Below are positions 16,944 through 25,054 of a DNA stretch of 64,000 bases, in pieces; position 1 is the stretch's first letter, and every line of letters begins with the position of its first letter. The translations under genes and the position numbers were made by a program. Origin of the DNA: Pseudomonas koreensis (GTDB lineage: Bacteria > Pseudomonadota > Gammaproteobacteria > Pseudomonadales > Pseudomonadaceae); contig NZ_JAOEJU010000014.1 in assembly GCF_025447595.1 (NCBI RefSeq), forward strand, positions 1-64,000. The letters are read 5' to 3'. The notes beneath the pieces were generated by a model. That model worked only from the letters and a program-made list of their open reading frames with translations, was not told the origin of the DNA and made no database searches.

Positions 16944-17966
16944 ATGAACCACAGCCTCGATATCAGTCATCGTGATCCTGACCTGTTCGGCCTGCTTTAC
17001 GGCTTTCGGTTTCGCCCCGGCGAACGCGGGCGCGAGGTGGATTCGGCAACCGCCCTGCGCTGCCTGCAAGACGAAAGCGAGGGCGATGAATTTCTCTGGC
17101 TGCACCTGAACCTGGCCCACGCCGCGTGCGAGCGCTGGATGAAAAGTCATCTGCAATTGCCCGAAGAGTTTTTCGAAGCGCTGCACGAAGGCTCGCGTTC
17201 GACCCGCATCGAGCATGTCGATTCGGCGTTGCTGGCAGTGGTCAACGACGTGGTGTTCAACCTCAGCAGCATGGTTTCTTCGGACGTATCGACGCTGTGG
17301 GTCTGCGTGCGCAGCAAACTGATCGTCAGTGCGCGTCTGCAACCGTTGCACTCGGTGGACAAGTTGCGTTCTTCGGTGAAGTCCGGCGAGTGCTTTCGTT
17401 CGCCGCTGGAACTGCTGGTGCACCTGCTGCGCGATCAGGGCGAAGTGCTGACCCAGATCGTGCGCAAGACCAGCATGAGCGTCGATCAGGTCGAGGACGA
17501 ATTGCTCTCCTCGCGGCTGTCGACCAACCGCGCCGAACTCGGTGCCAACCGACGAGTGCTGGTGCGCCTGCAACGGCTGCTGGCATTGGAGCCGGGCTCG
17601 CTGCTGCGCCTGCTCAACCGGCCGCCGCCGTGGTTGCAGAAGGAAGACGTGAAGGAGTTGCGCAAGTCCACCGAGGAATTCGCGCTGATCATCAACGACC
17701 TCACGGCCCTCGGTGAGCGGATCAAGCTGTTGCAGGAAGAGATCGCCGCCAACCTCAACGAACAGAGCAACCGCACGCTGTTCACCCTGACAGTGGTGAC
17801 GGTGCTGGCGCTGCCGATCAACATCATTGCCGGTTTCTTCGGCATGAACGTTGGCGGTGTGCCGCTGGCTACCGATCCGGAAGGGTTCTGGATTCTGGTG
17901 GCGCTGGTGGCGACGTTCACCGTGATTGCCGGACGCTGGGCGTTTCGCAAGCGGCGGGATTACTAA
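16944..17966 (+). CDS. zntB: ZntB-type CorA-family zinc transporter
   Basis: A 340-residue CorA-superfamily protein. The large cytoplasmic N-terminal domain is followed by two C-terminal membrane helices, and the pore signature GMN is at residues 300-302 (FFGMNVGG). The GMNVGG loop, rather than GMNFE.MP of CorA, together with length and the start MNHSLDISHRDPDLFG, indicates ZntB, which transports zinc. It forms a homopentamer in the inner membrane. It is monocistronic and followed by a REP pair; the 275-bp upstream gap shows no recognisable Zur site. Confidence 0.9.
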   Translation: MNHSLDISHRDPDLFGLLYGFRFRPGERGREVDSATALRCLQDESEGDEFLWLHLNLAHAACERWMKSHLQLPEEFFEALHEGSRSTRIEHVDSALLAVVNDVVFNLSSMVSSDVSTLWVCVRSKLIVSARLQPLHSVDKLRSSVKSGECFRSPLELLVHLLRDQGEVLTQIVRKTSMSVDQVEDELLSSRLSTNRAELGANRRVLVRLQRLLALEPGSLLRLLNRPPPWLQKEDVKELRKSTEEFALIINDLTALGERIKLLQEEIAANLNEQSNRTLFTLTVVTVLALPINIIAGFFGMNVGGVPLATDPEGFWILVALVATFTVIAGRWAFRKRRDY

Positions 17967-17977
17967 ACTCCGATCTC

Positions 17978-18068
17978 CTGTGGGAGCGAGCTTGCTCGCG
18001 AATGCGGACACCCGGATGACATCTGCTTTGCTGACACACCGCAATCGCGAGCAAGCTCGCTCCCACAG
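17978..18068. repeat. REP pair (GAGCTTGC type)
   Basis: Inverted REP elements at 17978-18000 and 18045-18068, 12 bp after zntB and before the phosphate transporter gene, here between two genes of the same strand. Confidence 0.92.
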
Positions 18069-18086
18069 TGTTACTGACTGAATTCG

Positions 18087-18121
18087 GATCAGTGGACCGG
18101 CTAAAACCCCAAACACTGATC
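18087..18121. promoter_or_regulatory. 8-bp inverted repeat upstream of the phosphate transporter
   Basis: GATCAGTG (18087-18094) and CACTGATC (18114-18121) are perfect inverted copies 19 bp apart, about 70 bp before the transporter start. Possible operator or leader hairpin; no PHO box with the usual 11-bp period was found. Confidence 0.35.
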
Positions 18122-18194
18122 TGTCGCAGCCTCTCTGTAATATTTAGCAACGATCATGGGCGACACTCCTTCCCCCGCTCAGGATTGTCCTCCC

Positions 18195-19808
18195 ATGGCT
18201 ACTCCCTCCCTGACCGCCAGCCCGGCCCCCGCTGCCAGTGGCAGGCCGGCCCTCTACAAGAAAACCGGCCCGTTCACCTACGTAGTGTTTTTCGCGGTGC
18301 TGGCGATGGGGCTGCTGTTCACCGCCTACAGCCTGATGCACGACATGCACGAACTCGGCACGGTGGTCACCACCTGGACGCCGTTTCTGCTGCTCGGCGT
18401 GGCGCTGTTGATTGCGCTGGGCTTCGAATTCGTCAACGGTTTCCACGACACCGCCAACGCGGTGGCGACGGTGATTTACACCCATTCGCTGCCGCCGCAT
18501 TTCGCAGTGGTCTGGTCGGGCTTCTTCAACTTCCTCGGGGTGCTGCTGTCGAGTGGCGCGGTGGCGTTCGGCATCATCGCGTTGCTGCCGGTGGAGCTGA
18601 TTCTGCAAGTCGGCTCGTCCGCCGGTTTCGCGATGATCTTCGCCCTGCTGATCGCGGCGATCCTGTGGAACCTCGGCACCTGGTGGCTGGGCCTGCCCGC
18701 CTCGTCATCACACACGCTGATCGGATCGATCATCGGCGTCGGCGTAGCGAATGCCCTGATGCACGGCCGCGACGGCACCAGCGGTGTGGACTGGGCGCAG
18801 GCGACCAAGATCGGTTACGCGCTGTTGCTGTCGCCGCTGGTGGGCTTCGGTTGCGCGGCGCTGTTGCTGCTGGCGCTGCGCGCGTTCGTGAAGAACCGTT
18901 CGCTGTACAAGGCGCCGGAAGGCAACACCCCGCCGCCGTGGTGGATTCGTGGTCTGCTGATCCTGACCTGCACCGGCGTGTCGTTCGCTCACGGCTCCAA
19001 CGACGGCCAGAAAGGCATGGGCCTGATCATGCTGATTCTGGTCGGCACCCTACCGATGGCTTATGCGCTGAACCGCACCATGCCGGAAGAACAGTCGCTG
19101 CAATTCGCCGCTGTCGCCCAGGTGACCCAGCAAGCGCTGGTGAAAAGTGCGCCACTGCCGGCACCGACCGATCCACGCGCAGTGCTCTCCGACTACGTGC
19201 GCAGCAAGGAAGCCACGCCGCAACTGATCCCGGCCCTCGCCTCACTGACCGGACACATCGGTGAAGAAGTGAAGGGCTACGGCTCGCTGGCGAAAGTCCC
19301 GGCCGAGGCCATGGGCAACGTGCGCAACGACATGTACCTGGCCAGCGAAACCATTCGCCTGATGGACAAGAACAAGGTCGGCACCTTCGACGCCGACACC
19401 ACCGGCAAGCTGCAACTGTTCAAACAACAGATCGACAACGCCACCCGGTTCATTCCGTTGTGGGTGAAGATCGCGGTGGCGATTGCGTTGGGGCTGGGCA
19501 CCATGGTCGGCTGGAAGCGGATCGTGGTCACGGTCGGCGAGAAGATCGGCAAAACCCACCTGACCTACGCCCAAGGCGCTTCGGCTGAAACCGTGGCGAT
19601 GCTGACCATCGGCGCCGCCGACATGTTCGGCCTGCCGGTGTCGACCACTCATGTGCTGTCCTCGGGCGTGGCCGGGACCATGGTTGCCAACGGCGGCGGC
19701 TTGCAGATGAAGACCATCCGCAATCTGCTGATGGCGTGGGTGCTGACGTTGCCGGCGGCGATTCTGCTGTCGGGCAGTCTGTATTGGCTGTTTACCCAGA
19801 TCTTCTGA
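18195..19808 (+). CDS. pit: PiT-family inorganic phosphate transporter
   Basis: A 537-residue permease of the PiT family with about ten membrane helices. The duplicated signatures are present: GFEFVNGFHDTANAVATVIY near the N-terminus and GAADMFGLPVSTTHVLSSGV near the C-terminus, plus SFAHGSNDGQKGMG in the middle. It couples uptake of metal-phosphate to the proton gradient as the low-affinity phosphate route. ATG 18195 has AGGA 10 nt upstream; ATG 18156 is an alternative adding 13 residues. No DUF47 (PhoU-like) partner gene lies beside it. A REP pair follows. Confidence 0.93.
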   Translation: MATPSLTASPAPAASGRPALYKKTGPFTYVVFFAVLAMGLLFTAYSLMHDMHELGTVVTTWTPFLLLGVALLIALGFEFVNGFHDTANAVATVIYTHSLPPHFAVVWSGFFNFLGVLLSSGAVAFGIIALLPVELILQVGSSAGFAMIFALLIAAILWNLGTWWLGLPASSSHTLIGSIIGVGVANALMHGRDGTSGVDWAQATKIGYALLLSPLVGFGCAALLLLALRAFVKNRSLYKAPEGNTPPPWWIRGLLILTCTGVSFAHGSNDGQKGMGLIMLILVGTLPMAYALNRTMPEEQSLQFAAVAQVTQQALVKSAPLPAPTDPRAVLSDYVRSKEATPQLIPALASLTGHIGEEVKGYGSLAKVPAEAMGNVRNDMYLASETIRLMDKNKVGTFDADTTGKLQLFKQQIDNATRFIPLWVKIAVAIALGLGTMVGWKRIVVTVGEKIGKTHLTYAQGASAETVAMLTIGAADMFGLPVSTTHVLSSGVAGTMVANGGGLQMKTIRNLLMAWVLTLPAAILLSGSLYWLFTQIF

Positions 19809-19819
19809 CCCCATCAATC

Positions 19820-19909
19820 CTGTGGGAGCGAGCTTGCTCGCGATGGCAGCGTATCAGCCACCTCTGGGATGACTGTCCCGATGCTATCGCGAGCAAGCTC
19901 GCTCCCACA
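19820..19909. repeat. REP pair (GAGCTTGC type)
   Basis: Inverted REP elements at 19820-19843 and 19887-19909 between the convergent Pit and LysR genes, starting 12 bp after the Pit stop. Confidence 0.92.
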
Positions 19910-19927
19910 TTGATTCGCTCAAGACCT

Positions 19928-20824
19928 TTAAAGGGTGGAGCGAATCAAATCCCCCAGCCAGTCCATGAACACCCGCACCCGCAACGGCAGATGCCGCTGC
20001 CTCGCGTACAGCAGTGAAATGCCCATCGCCGGCGCGGTGTATTGCGGCAGCACAGTGACGATCTCGCCGCTGTCCAGATAGGTGTTCATGCCGGTGCGCG
20101 GCACCTGGATCAGACCGAATCCTCCCAGGCACGCCGATTCGTAGGCATCGGTGCTGTTGACCGTCACACCGCCGGCCATCGGCACGCGGTGAACCTGCCC
20201 GTCCTGCTCGTAGACAAACCCCTCCGAACGCGAACCCAGCACACCGACGTAATGCACCAGCCGATGCTGCGCCAGATCCTCCAGAGTCTGCGGCACGCCA
20301 TAGCGCTCCAGATAAGCAGGGCTGGCGCAGTTGATCATGCTGAAGTCCCCCAGATGCCGCGCCACCACCGACTGATCGGGCTGCGCGCCGATGCGCACCA
20401 CGCAATCGAAACCTTCGGCGAGCAGGTCGACCCGGCGATCGGTGCTGCTGATTTCCAGTTCCAGGTTCGGATGGCGAGCCATGAATTCCGGCAGCTTCGG
20501 CATGATCAGCCGCCGCGACAGAATGTTCGGCATATCGACCCGAATCCGCCCGGTCAGCGACGTTTCGTCCTGGCGAAACAGGTTCTCGATTTCGTCCATG
20601 TGCGACAGCAGATCCTTGCTCCGCTCATACAGCGCGAGGCCGTCCTGAGTCGCCTGGACCTTGCGCGTGGTGCGTTGCAGCAGGCGCGTGCCGAGCAGGC
20701 TTTCCAGCGCCTGCACCTGCTCGGACACCGTCGAGCGCGGCAGCCCCAGACTCTCTCCCGCCATCGTGAAACTCGACAATTCACTGACCCGGACGAAGGT
20801 GCGCAGCAGTTCCAGTTTGTTCAT
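19928..20824 (-). CDS. LysR-family transcriptional regulator
   Basis: A full-length 298-residue LysR protein. N-terminal helix-turn-helix MNKLELLRTFVRVSELSSFT followed by GESLGLPRSTVSEQVQALES, and a substrate-binding-like effector domain (RIRVDMPNILSRRLIMPKLP). It resembles the large group that represses or activates a divergent oxidoreductase gene. That gene here is the SDR starting 120 bp away, and symmetric sequence lies between them. Effector unknown. Confidence 0.92.
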   Translation of the reverse strand: MNKLELLRTFVRVSELSSFTMAGESLGLPRSTVSEQVQALESLLGTRLLQRTTRKVQATQDGLALYERSKDLLSHMDEIENLFRQDETSLTGRIRVDMPNILSRRLIMPKLPEFMARHPNLELEISSTDRRVDLLAEGFDCVVRIGAQPDQSVVARHLGDFSMINCASPAYLERYGVPQTLEDLAQHRLVHYVGVLGSRSEGFVYEQDGQVHRVPMAGGVTVNSTDAYESACLGGFGLIQVPRTGMNTYLDSGEIVTVLPQYTAPAMGISLLYARQRHLPLRVRVFMDWLGDLIRSTL

Positions 20825-20837
20825 GGGCCACCCGTTA

Positions 20838-20855
20838 ATTGTTCGGACAATCCGA
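20838..20855. promoter_or_regulatory. Candidate LysR binding region
   Basis: Two overlapping dyads, ATTGT-TCGG-ACAAT (20838-20851) and TCGGA-CAA-TCCGA (20843-20855), lie 14 bp upstream of the LysR start and about 90 bp from the divergent SDR start. Position and symmetry suit a LysR recognition/activation site. Confidence 0.45.
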
Positions 20856-20944
20856 CCAGTGATTCCGGTTTCAGTCTGTTTATCACCTCATGGCGGATAA
20901 ATAAACTTTGCCCCATCAACCGTCACCGCCATCGAGGAAGACCC

Positions 20945-21700
20945 ATGAACCGCAAAATCGCATTGATCACCGGTGCCAGCCGTGGCCTCGGCAAGAACGC
21001 CGCCCTGCACCTCGCCGCGCAAGGCGTGGACATCATCGGCACCTACAACAGCCGCGCCGATGAAGCCCAGGCGCTGGTGCAGGAACTGGAAACGCTCGGC
21101 GCCAAAGCCGTGATGCTGCAACTGGATGTCGGGCGCAGCGAAGGTTTTGCCGAGTTCGCCGTGCGGGTCGAGCAGGCGCTGCAACAGCTTGATCGTCCGC
21201 GCTTCGATTTCCTGATCAACAACGCCGGGATTGGTGTGCATGCCTCCTTCGCTGAAACCACGCCGGAGCAGTTCGACCTGCTGATGAACATACAGTTGAA
21301 AGGGCCGTTCTTCCTGACTCAACGACTGTTGCCGCTGATCAACGATGGCGGGCGGATCATCAACATTTCCAGCGGTCTGGCCCGTTTCACCCTGCCGGGT
21401 TATGCGGCCTACGCGGCGATGAAAGGCGCGATGGAAGTGCTGACCCGTTATCAGGCCAAGGAGCTGGGTGCACGGCAGATCGCCGTGAATATCCTGGCAC
21501 CGGGCGCCATCGAAACCGACTTCGGCGGCGGCGCGGTGCGCGACAATTCGGCGCTGAACGCGATGGTCGCCAGCAACACCGCGCTGGGCCGTGCCGGGCA
21601 GCCGGATGACATTGGCGGTGCGCTGGCATTGTTGCTGTCGCCGGGCGCGCAGTGGATCAATGGTCAGCGGATTGAAGCGTCGGGCGGGATGTTTCTCTAA
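20945..21700 (+). CDS. SDR-family NAD(P)-dependent oxidoreductase
   Basis: A 251-residue classical short-chain dehydrogenase. The dinucleotide motif ITGASRGLGKNAALHLA is at residues 8-24, followed by NNAG (INNAGIGVHA), the catalytic serine region (INISSGLARFT), YxxxK (YAAMK) and C-terminal GQRIEASGGMFL. Substrate unknown. ATG 20945 follows GAGGAAGACCC, a good ribosome binding site. It is divergent from a LysR regulator that probably controls it. A strong bidirectional terminator lies just after the stop. Confidence 0.93.
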   Translation: MNRKIALITGASRGLGKNAALHLAAQGVDIIGTYNSRADEAQALVQELETLGAKAVMLQLDVGRSEGFAEFAVRVEQALQQLDRPRFDFLINNAGIGVHASFAETTPEQFDLLMNIQLKGPFFLTQRLLPLINDGGRIINISSGLARFTLPGYAAYAAMKGAMEVLTRYQAKELGARQIAVNILAPGAIETDFGGGAVRDNSALNAMVASNTALGRAGQPDDIGGALALLLSPGAQWINGQRIEASGGMFL

Positions 21701-21720
21701 ACCCTGCAAAATCCCGGACA

Positions 21721-21754
21721 AAAAAATCGCAGCCCTTACAGGCTGCGATTTTTT
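21721..21754. terminator. Bidirectional Rho-independent terminator
   Basis: A 14-bp perfect stem (A-run plus TCGCAGCC at 21721-21734, GGCTGCGA plus T-run at 21741-21754) with loop CTTACA, between the convergent SDR and PACE genes. A/T tails on both sides allow termination in both directions. Confidence 0.93.
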
Positions 21755-21757
21755 GTT

Positions 21758-22195
21758 TCAGCTCTGGCAGACGCTGCGCATCACCAGCCGCTCGCGCACC
21801 ACGTCATACCCCCAGTGGTAGACGTAGGTGTACGGCAGGAAGAACAGCAGCACGCCGATGTCGAGCAGGAACGCCTGCCACAGGCTGACCGACAACCACC
21901 AGGCAATCAGCGGCACGCCCATCACGATCAACCCGCCCTCGAACAGCAGCGCGTGCAGAACCCGCACCCAGGCGTTGTGAGCGATGTTCCAGCGTTTGAG
22001 CATACGGTCGAAGAAGCCGTTGAACACCACGTTCCAGCCCAGGGCCAGCATCGCGATGGCGATCGTGACGGCGCCCATTTCAACCAGCGGTTTGCCCATG
22101 ATCCACGCCAGCAACGGGGTACAGATCAGGATCGCCAGCAATTCGAAACCGATGGCCTGGAAGATACGTTCAGTGATGGATTTGTTGGCAGTCAT
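21758..22195 (-). CDS. PACE-family efflux transporter (first copy)
   Basis: A 145-residue, four-helix membrane protein built of two tandem bacterial-transmembrane-pair repeats (ERIFQAIGFELLAILICTPL and RVLHALLFEGGLIVMGVPLI). This is the PACE (AceI-like) family that exports chlorhexidine and other biocides, and natively short diamines. The conserved N-terminal Glu of helix 1 is seen in GFELLAI. GAGGAG before ATG 22195 sets the start. It is divergent from a LysR gene, like the aceI/aceR pair of Acinetobacter. A second such pair lies at 35397-36831. Confidence 0.92.
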   Translation of the reverse strand: MTANKSITERIFQAIGFELLAILICTPLLAWIMGKPLVEMGAVTIAIAMLALGWNVVFNGFFDRMLKRWNIAHNAWVRVLHALLFEGGLIVMGVPLIAWWLSVSLWQAFLLDIGVLLFFLPYTYVYHWGYDVVRERLVMRSVCQS

Positions 22196-22283
22196 GGCCG
22201 AACTCCTCTGTGAAGATGGTTGCCATGATCCAGCACCGCACCGATACTTCATAACCAATAACCATCGATCAAGGCGATAGTTC

Positions 22284-23138
22284 ATGGCCTCTCAGGAAGT
22301 GTTGCTGGCGTTTGTCCAGGCGGCGACTCAAGGCTCGTTTTCAGCGGCAGCGCGCAAACTCGGGCGCAGTCAGTCGACGGTGAGCGCGGCGGTGGCCAGT
22401 TTGGAGATCGATCTGGATTTGATCCTGTTCGACCGCAGCAGCCGCAAACCGACGCTGACCCCGGCCGGCCACGTAATGCTGCAACGGGCCGAAGCGATTC
22501 TGTCCGCCACCAGCCGTCTGGAAATGACCGCCCGACAATTGGCCCAGGGCGTCGAGCCGAAACTCACGGTGGCGATTTCCGACACTTATCAGTCCGACCG
22601 TTTCGAAGCGGCACTGGTGGGGTTCGAGCAGCGCTATCCGGATCTGGAATTGGAATGCCTGATCGCCGAGTGCGATGACCTGGTCGAACTGGTACAGCGC
22701 GGTCGGGCGCATCTGGCATTCGCCGAGATGCAGGACAACTACCCGCCGGACCTGGCGACCGCGACCGTCGCCGAGCGCACTGAAATCGCCCTGTTCGTCG
22801 GCCGCAATCATCCGTTGGCGACTCAGGAATCCATCGATCAAACGGTTCTTGAACAGCATCGCGAGCTGCGCCTGGCCACCATCGTCAATCCCTATGACAG
22901 TCGCGGCAAAGGCCGGGTGTGGTCGGCGCCGAGTTATCTGATGTTGCTGGAGATGGCCGAAAAAGGCTTCGGCTGGGCACCGTTGCCGCGCTGGCTGGTG
23001 GAGCGTTTCGGCAATGACTTGCTGGTTGAACTGAAAGTGCGTGGCTGGCCGAAACCGGTGTTCGTCGATGCGCTGTGGTCGCGGCTGTACCCGCCGGGGC
23101 CGGCGGGGAGCTGGTTGCTCAGCAAAATGCTGGAATAG
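22284..23138 (+). CDS. LysR-family regulator next to the first PACE gene
   Basis: A 284-residue LysR protein (MASQEVLLAFVQAATQGSFS, AARKLGRSQSTVSAAVASLE) with a full effector domain (KLTVAISDTYQSDRFEAALV). It is divergent from the PACE efflux gene with 88 bp between starts, matching the AceR-AceI layout in which the regulator activates the pump in response to its substrates. That role is inferred from context. The related regulator at 35397 accompanies the second PACE gene. Confidence 0.92.
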   Translation: MASQEVLLAFVQAATQGSFSAAARKLGRSQSTVSAAVASLEIDLDLILFDRSSRKPTLTPAGHVMLQRAEAILSATSRLEMTARQLAQGVEPKLTVAISDTYQSDRFEAALVGFEQRYPDLELECLIAECDDLVELVQRGRAHLAFAEMQDNYPPDLATATVAERTEIALFVGRNHPLATQESIDQTVLEQHRELRLATIVNPYDSRGKGRVWSAPSYLMLLEMAEKGFGWAPLPRWLVERFGNDLLVELKVRGWPKPVFVDALWSRLYPPGPAGSWLLSKMLE

Positions 23139-23149
23139 CGGCGCCGCCA

Positions 23150-23173
23150 TCGCGAGCAAGCTCGCTCCCACAG
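23150..23173. repeat. Single REP element (GAGCTTGC type)
   Basis: One REP copy 12 bp after the LysR stop, without the usual inverted partner nearby. It is the only clear solitary full-length element in the window. Confidence 0.85.
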
Positions 23174-23258
23174 GGATCTCTGCTGGAGCAAAAATTCGCG
23201 CCAGACACAGAAGACTGTAGAAGCCCGACTTGCCCGCCATCGCTCCAACTCTGTCAAG

Positions 23259-24095
23259 TCATGCCGCCGAGACTTCCTGCGGCCGATTGTGCTGGAAGTA
23301 CTCGTGCAACCCGCGCATCGTCGGCAACTCCAGCGCCTGCGCCGCGTAACACAATCCCACCCGCCGGGTCGGCGCCGGCAAGTGCAGCGCTCGCACGACG
23401 ATGCGTTCATGCCCGCTGACCAGCGACTGCGGCAACATCGCCACACCGACACCCGCGGCCACCATGTGCAACGCCTGTTGCAATGAACCGGCATGTCCCG
23501 CCACCGCTTCCGGCGAGCGTCCATACAACGCCATCAGCCGCTGATGAGACGGATGCTGCGGGCAGGTGATCCAGTCCTCGATCGGCGCCCAGCCGGCCTG
23601 CGCGTTGGCCATCGGATGATCGAGAGGCAGCGCCATCACATAGGGCTCTTCCCACAGCGGCAGGAACAGTTCGTCCTCGCAGCACATTTCCTCGACCGCC
23701 AATCGACCGTCGCCATGACAACCTTCCTCCAGAGTCAGCAGCAGATTGGGCAGCGCCTGATGAGCCATGCGCACAAAGGCCTCGATGTGGCTGGCGGCGA
23801 TGTCGCCTTCGATGCCGAGGGTCAGCGGTGCACGGTTTTCGCGGCCGCGAAACATCCGGCTCAGCGCCTCGGATTCGGCCACCATTCGTCGTGCCTGCGG
23901 GTACAGCAAGCGCGCTTCGTCGCTGACTTCCACACCACGGGGCTGTCGCACGAACAGCGTCGCGCCGAGTTCTTCTTCCAACTGTTTGATGGTCACCGAC
24001 AACGTGGGCTGACTGATGAACAGCCGTTGCGCGGCAGCGGTGATGTTGCGTTCCTCGAACACCGCGAGAAAGGCTTTGAGATGGCGGATATCCAT
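23259..24095 (-). CDS. LysR-family transcriptional regulator
   Basis: A 278-residue LysR protein with the CysB/OxyR-like start MDIRHLKAFLAVFEERNITA and AAQRLFISQPTLSVTIKQLE. The effector domain includes LTLGIEGDIAASHIEAFVRM. It is divergent from an SDR dehydrogenase starting 111 bp away, the likely target. Inducer unknown. It is slightly shorter than the usual 295 residues but keeps all secondary-structure blocks. Confidence 0.92.
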   Translation of the reverse strand: MDIRHLKAFLAVFEERNITAAAQRLFISQPTLSVTIKQLEEELGATLFVRQPRGVEVSDEARLLYPQARRMVAESEALSRMFRGRENRAPLTLGIEGDIAASHIEAFVRMAHQALPNLLLTLEEGCHGDGRLAVEEMCCEDELFLPLWEEPYVMALPLDHPMANAQAGWAPIEDWITCPQHPSHQRLMALYGRSPEAVAGHAGSLQQALHMVAAGVGVAMLPQSLVSGHERIVVRALHLPAPTRRVGLCYAAQALELPTMRGLHEYFQHNRPQEVSAA

Positions 24096-24206
24096 AGGAG
24101 ATTCCGATAGCAGACAGAGGAATAAGGCATTTTTCAGCCTCCAGCAGGCTAAATATACTGCGTCACGAATCTGGTTATTTGTTTTTCTTATCTCAGGAGT
24201 TCAACC

Positions 24207-24932
24207 ATGAGCAAGCCACTGATCATCATCACCGGCGCCAGCTCGGGCATCGGCGAAGCCACCGCCCGCCGCTTGAGCGCTGCCGGCCATCCTCTGCTGT
24301 TGCTGGCTCGACGCATCGAACGCCTTGAAGCACTGGCCCTGCCGAACACCCTCAGCCGCCGCGTCGACATCACCGACCGCGCCGCCTTGCTGGCCGCTGT
24401 GGCCGAGGCGGAAGCGCAGTTCGGCCCGGCCGATGCGCTGATCAACAACGCCGGGGTGATGCTGCTGGGCGAGATGAGCAAACAGGACCCGGCGCAGTGG
24501 GACCAGATGCTCGACGTCAACGTGAAAGGCCTGCTCAACGGCGTGCACGCGGTGGTCGCCGGGATGATCGAGCGCAAGCACGGCACGATCATCAACGTCA
24601 GCTCGGTGGCCGGGCGCAAGACGTTCCCGAACCATGTGGCGTATGTCGGGACCAAGTTTGCGGTGCACGGGTTGTCCGAGAATCTGCGTGAAGAGTTGTC
24701 GCCGCATAACGTGCGGGTGACCACGATTGCACCGGGTGCGGTGGAGACCGAGTTGTTGAGCCATACCACGGATGAGGCGATCAAGACCGGGTATCAGGCG
24801 TGGAAGCAGGACATGGGTGGGACGGTGCTGAGTGCCGAGGATGTGGCGACGGCGATTGCCTATGCGTATGGGCAGCCGCAGGGGGTTTGTATTCGGGAGA
24901 TTGTGATGGCTGCTACGCGCCAGCAAGCCTGA
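24207..24932 (+). CDS. SDR-family oxidoreductase
   Basis: A 241-residue classical short-chain dehydrogenase close to the YdfG/clavaldehyde dehydrogenase-like group. Motifs: ITGASSGIGEATARRLSAAG at residues 8-27, INNAGVMLLG, SSVAGRKTFPNHVAYVGTK with the YxxxK pair, and IAPGAVETEL. It ends in CIREIVMAATRQQA, typical of this group, which reduces hydroxy acids or aldehydes with NADPH. TCAGGAGTTCAACC supplies the ribosome binding site. Divergent from a LysR regulator; REP pair downstream. Confidence 0.93.
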   Translation: MSKPLIIITGASSGIGEATARRLSAAGHPLLLLARRIERLEALALPNTLSRRVDITDRAALLAAVAEAEAQFGPADALINNAGVMLLGEMSKQDPAQWDQMLDVNVKGLLNGVHAVVAGMIERKHGTIINVSSVAGRKTFPNHVAYVGTKFAVHGLSENLREELSPHNVRVTTIAPGAVETELLSHTTDEAIKTGYQAWKQDMGGTVLSAEDVATAIAYAYGQPQGVCIREIVMAATRQQA

Positions 24933-24960
24933 TCCATTGTTACAGACCTTAATGGCCCCT

Positions 24961-25025
24961 TCGCGGGCAAGCCCGCTCCCACATTTGATCGCATTCCAAT
25001 TGTGGGAGCGGGCTTGCCCGCGAAG
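24961..25025. repeat. REP pair (GGGCTTGCCC type)
   Basis: Inverted REP elements at 24961-24983 and 25001-25025, both of the GGGCTTGCCC core, with only a 17-nt spacer. Between the convergent SDR and sigma-factor genes. Confidence 0.92.
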
Positions 25026-25054
25026 AGGCCAATATTGCCAACGATCCTTTCGGA

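Noticed and set aside
18121-18141. CTGTCGC...CTGTAAT before pit considered as a PHO box
   Set aside because: The two CTGT units are 14 bp apart, not the 11 bp needed for a PHO box, and the second half is poor.
20042-20944. Long upstream extension of the SDR frame across the LysR gene
   Set aside because: ATG 20945 has a good ribosome binding site and gives the normal SDR N-terminus; the extension is antisense to LysR.
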